Assembly: GCA_002316675.1 (NCBI GenBank) | Contig: DCDZ01000042.1 | Coordinates: forward strand, 6,979 to 26,281 | Source: Tyzzerella sp. UBA1042 | GTDB lineage: Bacteria > Bacillota > Clostridia > Lachnospirales > Anaerotignaceae | DNA length: 19,303 nt | Reading direction: 5' to 3' | Shown here: positions 7,125 to 14,372 of the stretch, piece by piece | Numbering within the stretch: position 1 is the first letter of the stretch | Layout of the letters: every line of letters starts with the position of its first letter | Notes under the pieces: model-generated | Seen by the model: the letters and a program-made list of their open reading frames with translations, nothing else | What the model was told of the DNA's origin: nothing | The model's database searches: none | Translations under genes and position numbers: made by a program

Positions 7125-9782
7125 ATGGATTGGTGGAATAAAGAAGCAAGGGAAGTGGGTCAGTCTTTGGGGACATCCTTGGAAAATGGGCTTTCCCCAG
7201 AAGAAGCAAGGAAGCGTCTGCTGGAAAACGGAAAAAATATGCTTCGGCAGGAGGAGAAAAAGGCAGGGGTACTCCGCAGGTTTTTTGCCCAGTTTAATGA
7301 TTTTATGATTATGCTGTTATTGATTGCCGCAGGAATTTCCTTTGCGGTGTCTTACTGGAACGGAGAGAAGGATTTTATTGACTCTGCGATTATCATAGCC
7401 ATTGTGGTGTTGAACGCTCTTTTGGGCGTCATTCAAGAGAGCAAGGCCCAGAAAGCTTTGGAGGCTCTGAAAAAAATGTCGGCACCAAAGGCTGTGGTGC
7501 TGCGGGGCGGAAGGCGTGAGGAAATTTTTACCGAGGAGGTAGTCCCGGGGGATATTTTGATCCTTGAAACAGGGGGCTATATCTGCGCAGATGGCAGGGT
7601 GCTGGAAAGCCACAGCTTAAAAACGGAAGAGAGTGCAATTACCGGAGAATCTCTGGCGGTGGATAAGGAAACAAAAGTGTTTGCCGGAGAAACCCCTTTG
7701 GGGGATAGAAAAAATATGGTGCTTTCCGGCAGCTTTGTGCTGGGAGGCCATGGACGAGCCGTTGTGGTGGCAACGGGCATGGATACTGAAATCGGGCGCA
7801 TAGCAAACCTTTTGGCAGAACAGGAGGATCAGGAAACACCCCTGCAAAAAAAATTGGGACAAACAGGAAAAACCCTTGGCATGGGGGCATTGGCCATTTG
7901 CGGGATTATTTTTGCCATGGGGCTTCTCCGTCAGGAAGCGCCCTTTACCATGTTTATGACCTCGGTCAGCTTGGCCGTTGCCGCAATCCCCGAGGGCTTG
8001 CCTGCCATTGTAACCATTGTTTTGGCCATTGGTATGCAAAGAATGTCGAAGAAAAATACCATTATCCGCCGTCTACCGGCGGTGGAAACCTTAGGGAGTG
8101 CGGCAGTGATCTGTTCTGACAAAACAGGCACCTTAACCCAGAATAAAATGAAGGTGGTAAAGCTTTCGGACTATAGCAAGAAAAAGGATGCGGAAATCAG
8201 ACAATTACTGCTTACGCTGTTTTCCCTTTGCAATGATTGCCGCAAGGAGCAGGGGAAGCTTGTGGGGGAACCGACGGAGCTGGCGCTGGCAGAGGCGGCG
8301 GAGGAAGGGGGCATCCGCATTGAGGAGGTGCAGAGGGAAATGCCAAGAGCAGGAGAAATCCCCTTTTCCTCTGCCCGTAAAATGATGACCACCCTCCATG
8401 CCTTGGAGGATGGGGCTTGGATGACCGTAACAAAGGGTGCGCCGGATATTTTGCTGGAGCGCTGCACCAAATGCTTGGACGGGCATCTGCAGGTTGCTTT
8501 TGAAGGCAGTAAAAAAAGTAGGGCACGGATGCAAAACGGAGAGATGGCGGCAGGTGCGCTGCGGGTGGTTGCCGTTGCCTTTCGTGAGTGGAAGAAGAAG
8601 CCGGATTTATCCAAAGAGGATACGGTGGAGTGGGATATGGTATTTGTGGGCATGGCAGGCATGATGGATCCCCCCAGACCGGAGGCGGAGGAGGCCGTGG
8701 CCCTTTGCAAAAAGGCGGGTATCCGCCCTGTGATGATTACCGGGGACCATGTGCTGACGGCACAGGCCATAGCCGCCCAGCTTGGCATTTATAACAAAGG
8801 GGACACCTGCATTACGGGACAGGAATTAAGCAAGCTTTCTGACAGTGCTTTGGAGGCAGCGGCGGCAAGGTGCACGGTGTTTGCCAGAGTTGCCCCGGAG
8901 CATAAGGTACGCATTGTAAAGGCCTATCAAAAGGACGGCAGTGTGGTTGCCATGACGGGGGATGGGGTAAATGATGCCCCCGCATTGAAAGCGGCGGATA
9001 TTGGATGTGCCATGGGAAAAAGCGGCACGGAAGTCGCCAAGGGTGCGTCGGATATGATTTTGACGGACGATAATTTTGCAACCATTGTGGAGGCAGTGCG
9101 GGAAGGCCGGGGCATTTACGATAACATCCGAAAAGCGGTGCACTTTCTCTTATCCAGCAACATTGGAGAGATTATCACGATTTTTGCGGCAATGTGCTTT
9201 GGCTGGGCAACGCCCTTGCTGCCCATCCATTTGCTCTGGGTCAATTTGGTGACGGATTCCTTGCCGGCCATTGCCTTGGGCATGGACCCTGTGGAAGAGG
9301 ATTGTATGGAGCGTCCGCCCCGGGAGCGGGAAAGCACAGTGTTCGGCGGCGGCTTGGGCAGTAAAATTATGGTGGAAGGCATGATGATTGGTATGCTGGC
9401 ACTGTTGGCCTTTGCCATCGGGCATATTTATTTTGATGATGAGAAAATGTATGTTACGGGAAGAACCATGGCCTTTGCCGTGCTTTCCATATCCCAGTTG
9501 ATTCATGCGTTTAATATGCGCTCGGAGCACTCTTTATTTGCCATCCGACCCTTTGAAAATCTGTGGCTGGTGGGTGCCTTTCTCATTGGGGTAGCATTGC
9601 AAGGCAGCGTGATTATGCTTCAGCCCTTGGCTACCATATTTAAGGTGGTTCCCTTAGGCCCCTGCGAATGGGTAATTGTTGGCATTTTGGCTTTCCTGCC
9701 CCTTCCCATTGTGGAATTGGAAAAGTGGAAGGATCGGGTTTTGATGCGCCGGAAAGAGAGAAAAGAATTGGCGATGCAATAG
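7125..9782 (+). CDS. SERCA-like calcium-translocating P-type ATPase (P2A)
   Basis: This 885-residue P-type ATPase is predicted to export Ca2+ across the cytoplasmic membrane. The actuator motif TGES is at 173-176, the phosphorylated aspartate in DKTGT is at 332, and the hinge TGDGVNDAP starts at 611. The Ca2+ ligands known from SERCA are present: PEGLP in M4 (Glu 290), SSNIGE in M5 (Asn 679, Glu 682) and NLVTD in M6 (Asn 707, Thr 710, Asp 711). An N-terminal cation-ATPase domain and a C-terminal membrane block complete the normal length. The ATG at 7125 has only a weak upstream purine-rich site. A strong terminator follows, so it is likely monocistronic. Confidence 0.95.
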   Translation: MDWWNKEAREVGQSLGTSLENGLSPEEARKRLLENGKNMLRQEEKKAGVLRRFFAQFNDFMIMLLLIAAGISFAVSYWNGEKDFIDSAIIIAIVVLNALLGVIQESKAQKALEALKKMSAPKAVVLRGGRREEIFTEEVVPGDILILETGGYICADGRVLESHSLKTEESAITGESLAVDKETKVFAGETPLGDRKNMVLSGSFVLGGHGRAVVVATGMDTEIGRIANLLAEQEDQETPLQKKLGQTGKTLGMGALAICGIIFAMGLLRQEAPFTMFMTSVSLAVAAIPEGLPAIVTIVLAIGMQRMSKKNTIIRRLPAVETLGSAAVICSDKTGTLTQNKMKVVKLSDYSKKKDAEIRQLLLTLFSLCNDCRKEQGKLVGEPTELALAEAAEEGGIRIEEVQREMPRAGEIPFSSARKMMTTLHALEDGAWMTVTKGAPDILLERCTKCLDGHLQVAFEGSKKSRARMQNGEMAAGALRVVAVAFREWKKKPDLSKEDTVEWDMVFVGMAGMMDPPRPEAEEAVALCKKAGIRPVMITGDHVLTAQAIAAQLGIYNKGDTCITGQELSKLSDSALEAAAARCTVFARVAPEHKVRIVKAYQKDGSVVAMTGDGVNDAPALKAADIGCAMGKSGTEVAKGASDMILTDDNFATIVEAVREGRGIYDNIRKAVHFLLSSNIGEIITIFAAMCFGWATPLLPIHLLWVNLVTDSLPAIALGMDPVEEDCMERPPRERESTVFGGGLGSKIMVEGMMIGMLALLAFAIGHIYFDDEKMYVTGRTMAFAVLSISQLIHAFNMRSEHSLFAIRPFENLWLVGAFLIGVALQGSVIMLQPLATIFKVVPLGPCEWVIVGILAFLPLPIVELEKWKDRVLMRRKERKELAMQ

Positions 9783-9785
9783 AAG

Positions 9786-9819
9786 AAAAACAGGCTTAAG
9801 AATTCTTGGGCCTGTTTTT
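9786..9819 (+). terminator. terminator of the Ca2+ ATPase gene
   Basis: A 15-bp stem with two T-G pairs (9786-9800 with 9805-9819) and an AATT loop begins 3 nt after the stop codon. The A-run pairs with a terminal T-run, so it would be active on plus-strand transcripts. Confidence 0.9.
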
Positions 9820-9862
9820 GATAGAATAAAGGGCTTCGGGATTATGGATATGGCAAAGCGGG

Positions 9863-9891
9863 TTGTTTCTCCGGTGGGACTTTGTTATAAT
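9863..9891 (+). promoter_or_regulatory. promoter of the alpha-oxoamine synthase operon
   Basis: TTGTTT (9863-9868), a 17-bp spacer and a perfect TATAAT (9886-9891), preceded by TGT to give an extended -10. It ends 39 bp before the start codon. Confidence 0.78.
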
Positions 9892-9930
9892 CAAGCAAAG
9901 AAAGGTCACAGGAAAGAAAGAGGAGAGAAT

Positions 9931-11040
9931 ATGTATAGAACCATAGAGAGCCCCCAAGGGCCATGCATTCATCTTGACGGACGGGAAGTTATCAATATGG
10001 CCTCCAATAATTATTTGGGTCTTGCCAGTCATCCCGATGTGATACAGGCGGCTAAAACTGCGCTGGATCAATATGGCGTTGGGCCTACGGCAAGCCGCAA
10101 TATTGTGGGAAATTTTCCTGTGCATGATGCATTGGAGGAAGCATTGGCGAGGTTTAAAAATGTGGAGGCAGTGCTGGTTTTTAATTGCGGGGTTTCTGCA
10201 AATACCGGGGTCATTCCGTTTTTGGTGGGAAAAGGGGACGTTATTTACAGCGATGCCTTGAACCATGGCAGTATTATTGACGGCTGCCGCCTTTCCGGTG
10301 CAAAAATTAAGGTGTATGAGCATAAAAATATGAAATCCTTGGACCAAATACTAGCGGAGCCTGTTGCGGGGAAAAAACTGATTGTAACGGATGGCGTGTT
10401 CAGTATGGACGGAGATTTGGCGCCCCTTCCGGAAATTGCCCGCTTGGCGGAGCAGTACGGTGCATTGCTGATGGTGGATGATGCCCATGGTGACGGTGTT
10501 ATGGGGCCTATGGGCAGGGGAACGGTGGATCATTTCGGTCTGCGGGAGCAGGTTTTTGTGGAAACAGGCTCTTTGTCCAAGGCATTTGGTTCCGCAGGAG
10601 GCTTTGTGGCGGGAACAAAGGAATTCATTCAGGCCTTGCGTCCCCGGGCAAGAAGTTTTATTTTTACGGCCTCCCCCATGGCGCCCTGCTTGGCGGCAGG
10701 GGCGTTAAAGGCGGTTGAAATGATTGCTGAGGATGGGTCCTATGTGAAAAGGCTCTGGGAAAACAGGGCGTATTTTGCCGCACGCATGGAAGAGATGGGG
10801 CTGAATATAGGTACCTCCGTTACCCCTGTGATTCCTGTCATTGTGGGGGAGGAAACGGTGGCGGAGGAAATGAGCCGGGTATTATTTGAAAAAGGAATTT
10901 ATGCCCAAGCCATCAAGTTTCCTATGGTGCCCAAGGGTGCTGCCCGCTTACGATTTATTCTTTCCGCAGGCCATACAAAAGAGGACTTAGATTTGACAGC
11001 AGACGCCATCGAAGCATTTTTTAAAAATAGAGGTTTTTGA
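9931..11040 (+). CDS. PLP-dependent alpha-oxoamine synthase (KBL/BioF family)
   Basis: This 369-residue fold-type I PLP enzyme belongs to the family of glycine C-acetyltransferase (KBL) and 8-amino-7-oxononanoate synthase (BioF). These enzymes condense an amino acid with an acyl-CoA and release CO2. Visible are the substrate-loop NNYLGLASHP, the PLP aspartate/histidine motif DDAHGDG (Asp 184, His 186) and the Schiff-base lysine in SLSKAFGSAGG (Lys 217). I use ATG 9931, which has AGGAG at 9921-9925, because a longer frame from 9844 would run through the promoter. No threonine dehydrogenase or biotin gene lies nearby, so the choice between KBL and BioF is open. It is followed by the Nif11-like gene. 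Confidence 0.88.
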   Translation: MYRTIESPQGPCIHLDGREVINMASNNYLGLASHPDVIQAAKTALDQYGVGPTASRNIVGNFPVHDALEEALARFKNVEAVLVFNCGVSANTGVIPFLVGKGDVIYSDALNHGSIIDGCRLSGAKIKVYEHKNMKSLDQILAEPVAGKKLIVTDGVFSMDGDLAPLPEIARLAEQYGALLMVDDAHGDGVMGPMGRGTVDHFGLREQVFVETGSLSKAFGSAGGFVAGTKEFIQALRPRARSFIFTASPMAPCLAAGALKAVEMIAEDGSYVKRLWENRAYFAARMEEMGLNIGTSVTPVIPVIVGEETVAEEMSRVLFEKGIYAQAIKFPMVPKGAARLRFILSAGHTKEDLDLTADAIEAFFKNRGF

Positions 11041-11129
11041 AATTCTTTCTGATAGAAAATAAAATGGTTTTGAAAAGTTCGCATTTTATTGCTTTTGCGG
11101 GAAATACTGAAAGCAAGGAGGCGAATAAA

Positions 11130-11414
11130 ATGTTAAAGGACGGTTTATTTGAATTATTGGAAAAAGCCAGAACAAACAGTGCCCTGCGCAAGCGGATATT
11201 GGAAACCAAAAAGGCCGAGGATCCAGAGCTGGCATTATGCGAACTGGCAACGGAATTGGGCTGTGGCGTTACCGTTGGCGAAATTTATCAGCAGGGAGAG
11301 CGGTATCTGTCTGATTTGGAGGATGGCTGCATCGGTGCCACGGCGCCAATTAAAAACTGGGGTGAAACCTATGACCAGTTTTTTGCATCCATAGAAGGAA
11401 TGGAACAAAATTAA
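11130..11414 (+). CDS. small Nif11-like protein, possible RiPP-type precursor
   Basis: This 94-residue protein has a helical N-terminus (LFELLEKARTNSALRKRI) and a segment ALCELATELGCGVTVGEI. Both recall the Nif11 domain found in leader regions of nitrile-hydratase-like and Nif11-derived peptide precursors. A short motif SDLEDGC follows, resembling the double-glycine end of such leaders, and then a tail of about 28 residues with one Cys. AAGGAGG at 11115-11121, 8 nt before ATG, fixes the start. It sits 89 bp behind the alpha-oxoamine synthase with no clear promoter between, and a terminator follows. No modifying enzyme or peptidase-transporter is visible, so a RiPP role is an inference and the Nif11 match was made by eye. 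Confidence 0.6.
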   Translation: MLKDGLFELLEKARTNSALRKRILETKKAEDPELALCELATELGCGVTVGEIYQQGERYLSDLEDGCIGATAPIKNWGETYDQFFASIEGMEQN

Positions 11415-11420
11415 AAGCTT

Positions 11421-11460
11421 CCCCCATTTGTGCCAAGGCGATGCCGCAAATGGGGGTTTT
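11421..11460 (+). terminator. terminator of the alpha-oxoamine synthase/Nif11-like operon
   Basis: A perfect 10-bp stem CCCCCATTTG / CAAATGGGGG (11421-11430 with 11447-11456) is followed by TTTT, starting 6 nt after the stop codon. Confidence 0.88.
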
Positions 11461-11610
11461 ATTCCAGAATACTACGAGGCTCTTGGACTTCTTGCATTAT
11501 GCGGTCTTTTGCAGAAAATTTTCCGTACGAAAAAAGGAAAGAAGCTTGCAATATATGTTGCATGAGGGCGATTTTTTCGTGAAATAGATGCAATTTGGCA
11601 TTTTGTCACA

Positions 11611-11639
11611 TTGACACAGGAAATTGACAGTGATAGCAT
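11611..11639 (+). promoter_or_regulatory. orphan promoter candidate in an intergenic region
   Basis: A perfect TTGACA (11611-11616) is followed after 17 bp by TAGCAT (11634-11639), a 4/6 match. No ORF on the plus strand follows. The only things downstream are a short stem and the terminator at 11686-11730. Confidence 0.3.
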
Positions 11640-11685
11640 GAAACAGATGCGAAAAATACGGTCAGCTTGCAGAGTTCTTGCAAGT

Positions 11686-11730
11686 AAAATAACACCACCG
11701 AAGTTTTTTGAAATTCGATGGTGTTATTTT
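11686..11730. terminator. bidirectional terminator downstream of trmL
   Basis: A 12-bp perfect stem (11686-11697 with 11719-11730) is extended by CGAA/TTCG after one mismatch. A-runs and T-runs at the ends allow termination on both strands. It lies 8 bp beyond the trmL stop codon. Confidence 0.85.
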
Positions 11731-11737
11731 ATGGTTT

Positions 11738-12244
11738 TTATTCCCTTGTCTCGGTTCCCCAAGTATGATGGTGCAGCTGCCCTTGGGTCAGCATATTGGG
11801 AAAACCCTGTTGGCGCAGGGCTTCATAAATAACAATGGCAACAGAATTTGATAAATTCAGGCTTCTTGCCGCCTCCAGCATGGGAATACGCAGGGTGCCT
11901 TCTTCATAAGCCATGAGAATTTCTTCGGGGATTCCTGCACTTTCCTTCCCGAACATAATATAGTCATCGGCTTGGAAAGAAACATCGGTATAAACGTGCC
12001 TTGCCTTTGTGGTTGCCATCCAAAGGCGAATGCCTTGGTTTTTCTCTATGAACTCCGGAAAGCTTTTATAGTAACGAATATCCAGCAGTGACCAATAATC
12101 CAGGCCTGCTCTTTTTAAATATTTATCATCAACGGAAAATCCTAAGGGCTTAATTAGGTGCAAAACGGAATTAGTAACGGCACAGGTTCTGGCAATATTG
12201 CCTGCATTTTGCGGTATTTCCGGCTCTAAAAGTACAATATGCAT
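11738..12244 (-). CDS. trmL: tRNA (cytidine/uridine-34 2'-O)-methyltransferase TrmL
   Basis: This 168-residue SPOUT (SpoU/TrmH-class) methyltransferase is of the length of TrmL, which methylates the 2'-O of the wobble nucleotide of tRNA-Leu using S-adenosylmethionine. Family motifs are the N-terminal EPEIPQNAGNIARTC, the central IMFGKESAGIPEE and the C-terminal LNLSNSVAIVIYEALRQ, which build the knotted SAM-binding site. AAGGAGGG (12258-12251), 6 nt before ATG, supports the start. It is monocistronic, with its own promoter upstream and a bidirectional terminator downstream. Confidence 0.94.
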   Translation of the reverse strand: MHIVLLEPEIPQNAGNIARTCAVTNSVLHLIKPLGFSVDDKYLKRAGLDYWSLLDIRYYKSFPEFIEKNQGIRLWMATTKARHVYTDVSFQADDYIMFGKESAGIPEEILMAYEEGTLRIPMLEAARSLNLSNSVAIVIYEALRQQGFPNMLTQGQLHHHTWGTETRE

Positions 12245-12273
12245 TTTCGTCCCTCCTTCAATTTATGTTACAA

Positions 12274-12302
12274 ATTGTAGCACAAAGGAGGGCCTAAAAC
12301 AA
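12274..12302 (-). promoter_or_regulatory. promoter of trmL
   Basis: On the minus strand TTGTTT (12302-12297), a 17-bp spacer and TACAAT (12279-12274) lie about 30 bp upstream of the start codon. Confidence 0.7.
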
Positions 12303-12342
12303 TATAAGCCCTCGAGGAATTTCAGAAATCCAAATATTCCTA

Positions 12343-12371
12343 TTGACTAATTCCTTCTTGTATACTATTAT
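12343..12371 (+). promoter_or_regulatory. promoter of the perR-like gene
   Basis: TTGACT (12343-12348), a 17-bp spacer and TATTAT (12366-12371) precede the gene by 35 bp. A dyad ACTATT...AATAGT (12364-12369 and 12380-12385) overlaps the -10 and start site and is a candidate autoregulatory operator. It does not match the classical PerR box closely. Confidence 0.68.
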
Positions 12372-12406
12372 TAAATAAAAATAGTTATCGCTTAGGAGTT
12401 TTGCTT

Positions 12407-12832
12407 ATGAAAGAGACAGCGCAGGTTTTAAGAGAAAAAGGGTTAAAGGTAACACCTCAGCGTATTGCGGTGTATAATATGCTGATCAATACCAAAGAAC
12501 ATCCTAATGCGGAAACCATCTACAGAGCTTTGGAGCCTACAAATCCCACCATGAGCTTGGCTACGGTTTATAAAACCTTAGACTATTTCAAGCAGCTTGG
12601 TTTGGTTCAGGAGCTGAATGTTGGAGAGGGCAGCTCTCGTTATGATGCGATTGTAAAGTGCCATCCCCATACGGTTTGCGTGCAGTGCGGCAAGGTACAG
12701 GATTTATATCTGGAGGAATTGACGGAGCTTCATAAAAAGGTTGCCGACGATTTGGATTTTCAGGTAAGCTGTGAGCAGCTGATCCTTTACGGTGTGTGCG
12801 GGGAGTGCCGAAGGAAGATGGAAGAGGCTTAA
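12407..12832 (+). CDS. perR: PerR-type peroxide-sensing Fur-family repressor
   Basis: This 141-residue Fur-family metalloregulator has an N-terminal winged helix (TPQRIAVYNML, then SLATVYKTLDYF) and a C-terminal dimerisation domain. All residues of the PerR regulatory metal site known from Bacillus are present: His32, Asp80, His86, His88 and Asp99. So are the four structural-zinc cysteines, 91/94 and 131/134. Asp at position 99, rather than Glu, points to PerR over Fur. PerR senses H2O2 by metal-catalysed histidine oxidation and derepresses oxidative-stress genes. The start is ATG 12407, since AGGAG at 12394-12398 is 8 nt upstream. A TTG two codons earlier is too close to that site. Confidence 0.88.
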   Translation: MKETAQVLREKGLKVTPQRIAVYNMLINTKEHPNAETIYRALEPTNPTMSLATVYKTLDYFKQLGLVQELNVGEGSSRYDAIVKCHPHTVCVQCGKVQDLYLEELTELHKKVADDLDFQVSCEQLILYGVCGECRRKMEEA

Positions 12833-12901
12833 TTTTGCGGCGTTTGTGGGAAAGAACAGACGGAAAATAGTTGCCATTTCCAAAAAAGACATACAACCAT
12901 A

Positions 12902-12942
12902 CAAAGAGGTTCCATTGACCGTAAAGTCTGGGAGCCTTTTTG
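12902..12942 (+). terminator. terminator of the perR-like gene
   Basis: A 12-bp stem including two G-T pairs (12902-12913 with 12931-12942) carries a run of five T residues in its 3' arm and is followed by TTTT. It lies 69 nt after the stop codon. Confidence 0.7.
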
Positions 12943-13017
12943 TTTTCCTAAAAAGTGCGGTACTGTATTTTAAAAATAGGAATTTTAGCAAGAAAAGGCA
13001 GCAATTTTCATGTTTTC

Positions 13018-13046
13018 TTGACAATAAATGGATAAATTGATATAGT
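13018..13046 (+). promoter_or_regulatory. strong promoter of the DUF2812 gene
   Basis: A perfect TTGACA (13018-13023), a 17-bp spacer and TATAGT (13041-13046). The predicted transcript starts near 13053, leaving a leader of about 40 nt before the chosen ATG at 13092. Confidence 0.82.
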
Positions 13047-13091
13047 CAATCTATGGTTAAACTATGGTTTTATATGCGGAAGAGGTGTTGT

Positions 13092-14228
13092 ATGGTAAAG
13101 CGGCTGATTCCCGTAAATCTGTTTGACATAACCAATCTGGAGCTATGGCTGTCGCAGATGGCGGAGGAAGGGTTGATGCTCAATGAGATTAAGGGCAGAA
13201 AAGCGATTTTCAGAGATGAATATTGCCGGAAGATAAACTATCGGGTCATTCCCACTGCAAACAAAAAAGAGCTTCCTAAGGCGGAAATGAAGGAGCTTTT
13301 TGCAGAGGCAGGCTGGCACTTTGTTTGCGGAGTACAGGAGGGCCTATTTGTGTTCTCCAGCGACGCAGAATTTCCCAAGGAGCTTCCTTTTACAAAAGAA
13401 GAGGAACGGCCTATTTATGAGGAATTAAAGAAAAAGAAACGGAACAGCGTTATCCTGTCTGTGTTGGCTGTTTTCTTTCTGGGAGCAGTGCAAGTGTTCA
13501 CAATTTATTTCAACATAGAGGATTATATTTTGGGAGAAGGGCAATATGTGGGGCTGACTTATGCCATGGCGTTTCTGATTAATATGATCTCATTAACCCG
13601 TGAATATCGTTCCTATCGACTGTTAAAAGAAAAGTTGGAGAGCATTGACGCGGGATACAAAATGGAAGTACTGGAAATTCCTACCACAAAATGGTTTCGC
13701 TTTGAGAGCGTGATACATATCCTGTCGATTTTTTTTGCCTTATTGCCGCTTTTGGCAATTATTGTGGGGAAGGACGGGGGACAAAAAATTGCAGAAGAGG
13801 AGCTTCCCATTTCCTATGTAGCGTTACAGGAATTGGAGATGACAAAATTAGGCCGGGAATATAAGGAATACCCTATTTTCGTTGAAAAGGCCTCCACGTT
13901 TTTCTCACCTGTGCAATATACCATTGAGCAGGTGGGCCGGCTGGAGTATCAGCAAAATGACAGAGTCATTGCGGATGAGGTATATTTGAGTGTGGAGTAT
14001 TATGAGCTGCGCTTCGCCTTCTTGGGAGAACGGGCGGTAGGGGAATTCATGGAATATTATGATACCTATCCGGTGAATTACAAGGGTGTGGATCAGGCTT
14101 GGGTAGGGGGCCTTGCAGGGGCGCAGAGAATATTTTTGCTAAAAGGAAATCAAATCATAGCTGTTAGATATGATGGGGATTTAGCGATAGAAGACTATAC
14201 CGGCGAATTTGTAAATATGCTGAAATGA
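13092..14228 (+). CDS. DUF2812 domain-containing membrane protein
   Basis: This 378-residue protein has a cytoplasmic N-terminal DUF2812-type region of about 110 residues, beginning VNLFDITNLELWLSQMAEEGLML. Hydrophobic helices follow near residues 118-138, 150-168 and 200-225, and then a soluble C-terminal domain of about 150 residues. I chose ATG 13092 over 13053 because the latter coincides with the predicted transcription start, while a GAGGTG precedes 13092. DUF2812 genes are usually found directly behind a PadR-type repressor and act in the same regulatory unit, but no PadR gene is next to it here. The molecular function is unknown. Confidence 0.82.
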   Translation: MVKRLIPVNLFDITNLELWLSQMAEEGLMLNEIKGRKAIFRDEYCRKINYRVIPTANKKELPKAEMKELFAEAGWHFVCGVQEGLFVFSSDAEFPKELPFTKEEERPIYEELKKKKRNSVILSVLAVFFLGAVQVFTIYFNIEDYILGEGQYVGLTYAMAFLINMISLTREYRSYRLLKEKLESIDAGYKMEVLEIPTTKWFRFESVIHILSIFFALLPLLAIIVGKDGGQKIAEEELPISYVALQELEMTKLGREYKEYPIFVEKASTFFSPVQYTIEQVGRLEYQQNDRVIADEVYLSVEYYELRFAFLGERAVGEFMEYYDTYPVNYKGVDQAWVGGLAGAQRIFLLKGNQIIAVRYDGDLAIEDYTGEFVNMLK

Positions 14229-14295
14229 GTTTTTTAAGCCCCTTAGAGCTGTTATACCTTGGTATAGTGATGAAACAAAAGAAGCGTTACATAGA

Positions 14296-14335
14296 TTTAG
14301 GGCACTATCGTTTTAGTTGACGACGGTGCCCTAAA
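14296..14335. repeat. inverted repeat between convergent genes, terminator-like without U-tract
   Basis: A perfect 10-bp stem TTTAGGGCAC / GTGCCCTAAA (14296-14305 with 14326-14335) continues after a 2x2 internal loop with TCGT/ACGA. It lies between the convergent DUF2812 and glycosyltransferase genes. Neither strand has a U-run after the stem, so it is an atypical terminator or an mRNA 3'-end stabiliser. Confidence 0.55.
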
Positions 14336-14372
14336 AAAGTTTGAACAGAATGGGGTCAATGCTCTTTTTATA

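Noticed and set aside
8171..8788. minus-strand ORF of 205 codons inside the Ca2+ ATPase gene
   Set aside because: Shadow of the GC-rich ATPase coding frame; the ATPase has all catalytic motifs in order.
9796..10347. minus-strand ORF of 183 codons at the alpha-oxoamine synthase start
   Set aside because: It covers a terminator, a promoter and the N-terminal coding part of the synthase on the other strand.
11611..11832. plus-strand ORF of 73 codons
   Set aside because: It reads through the bidirectional terminator and into the antisense of trmL, with no ribosome-binding site.
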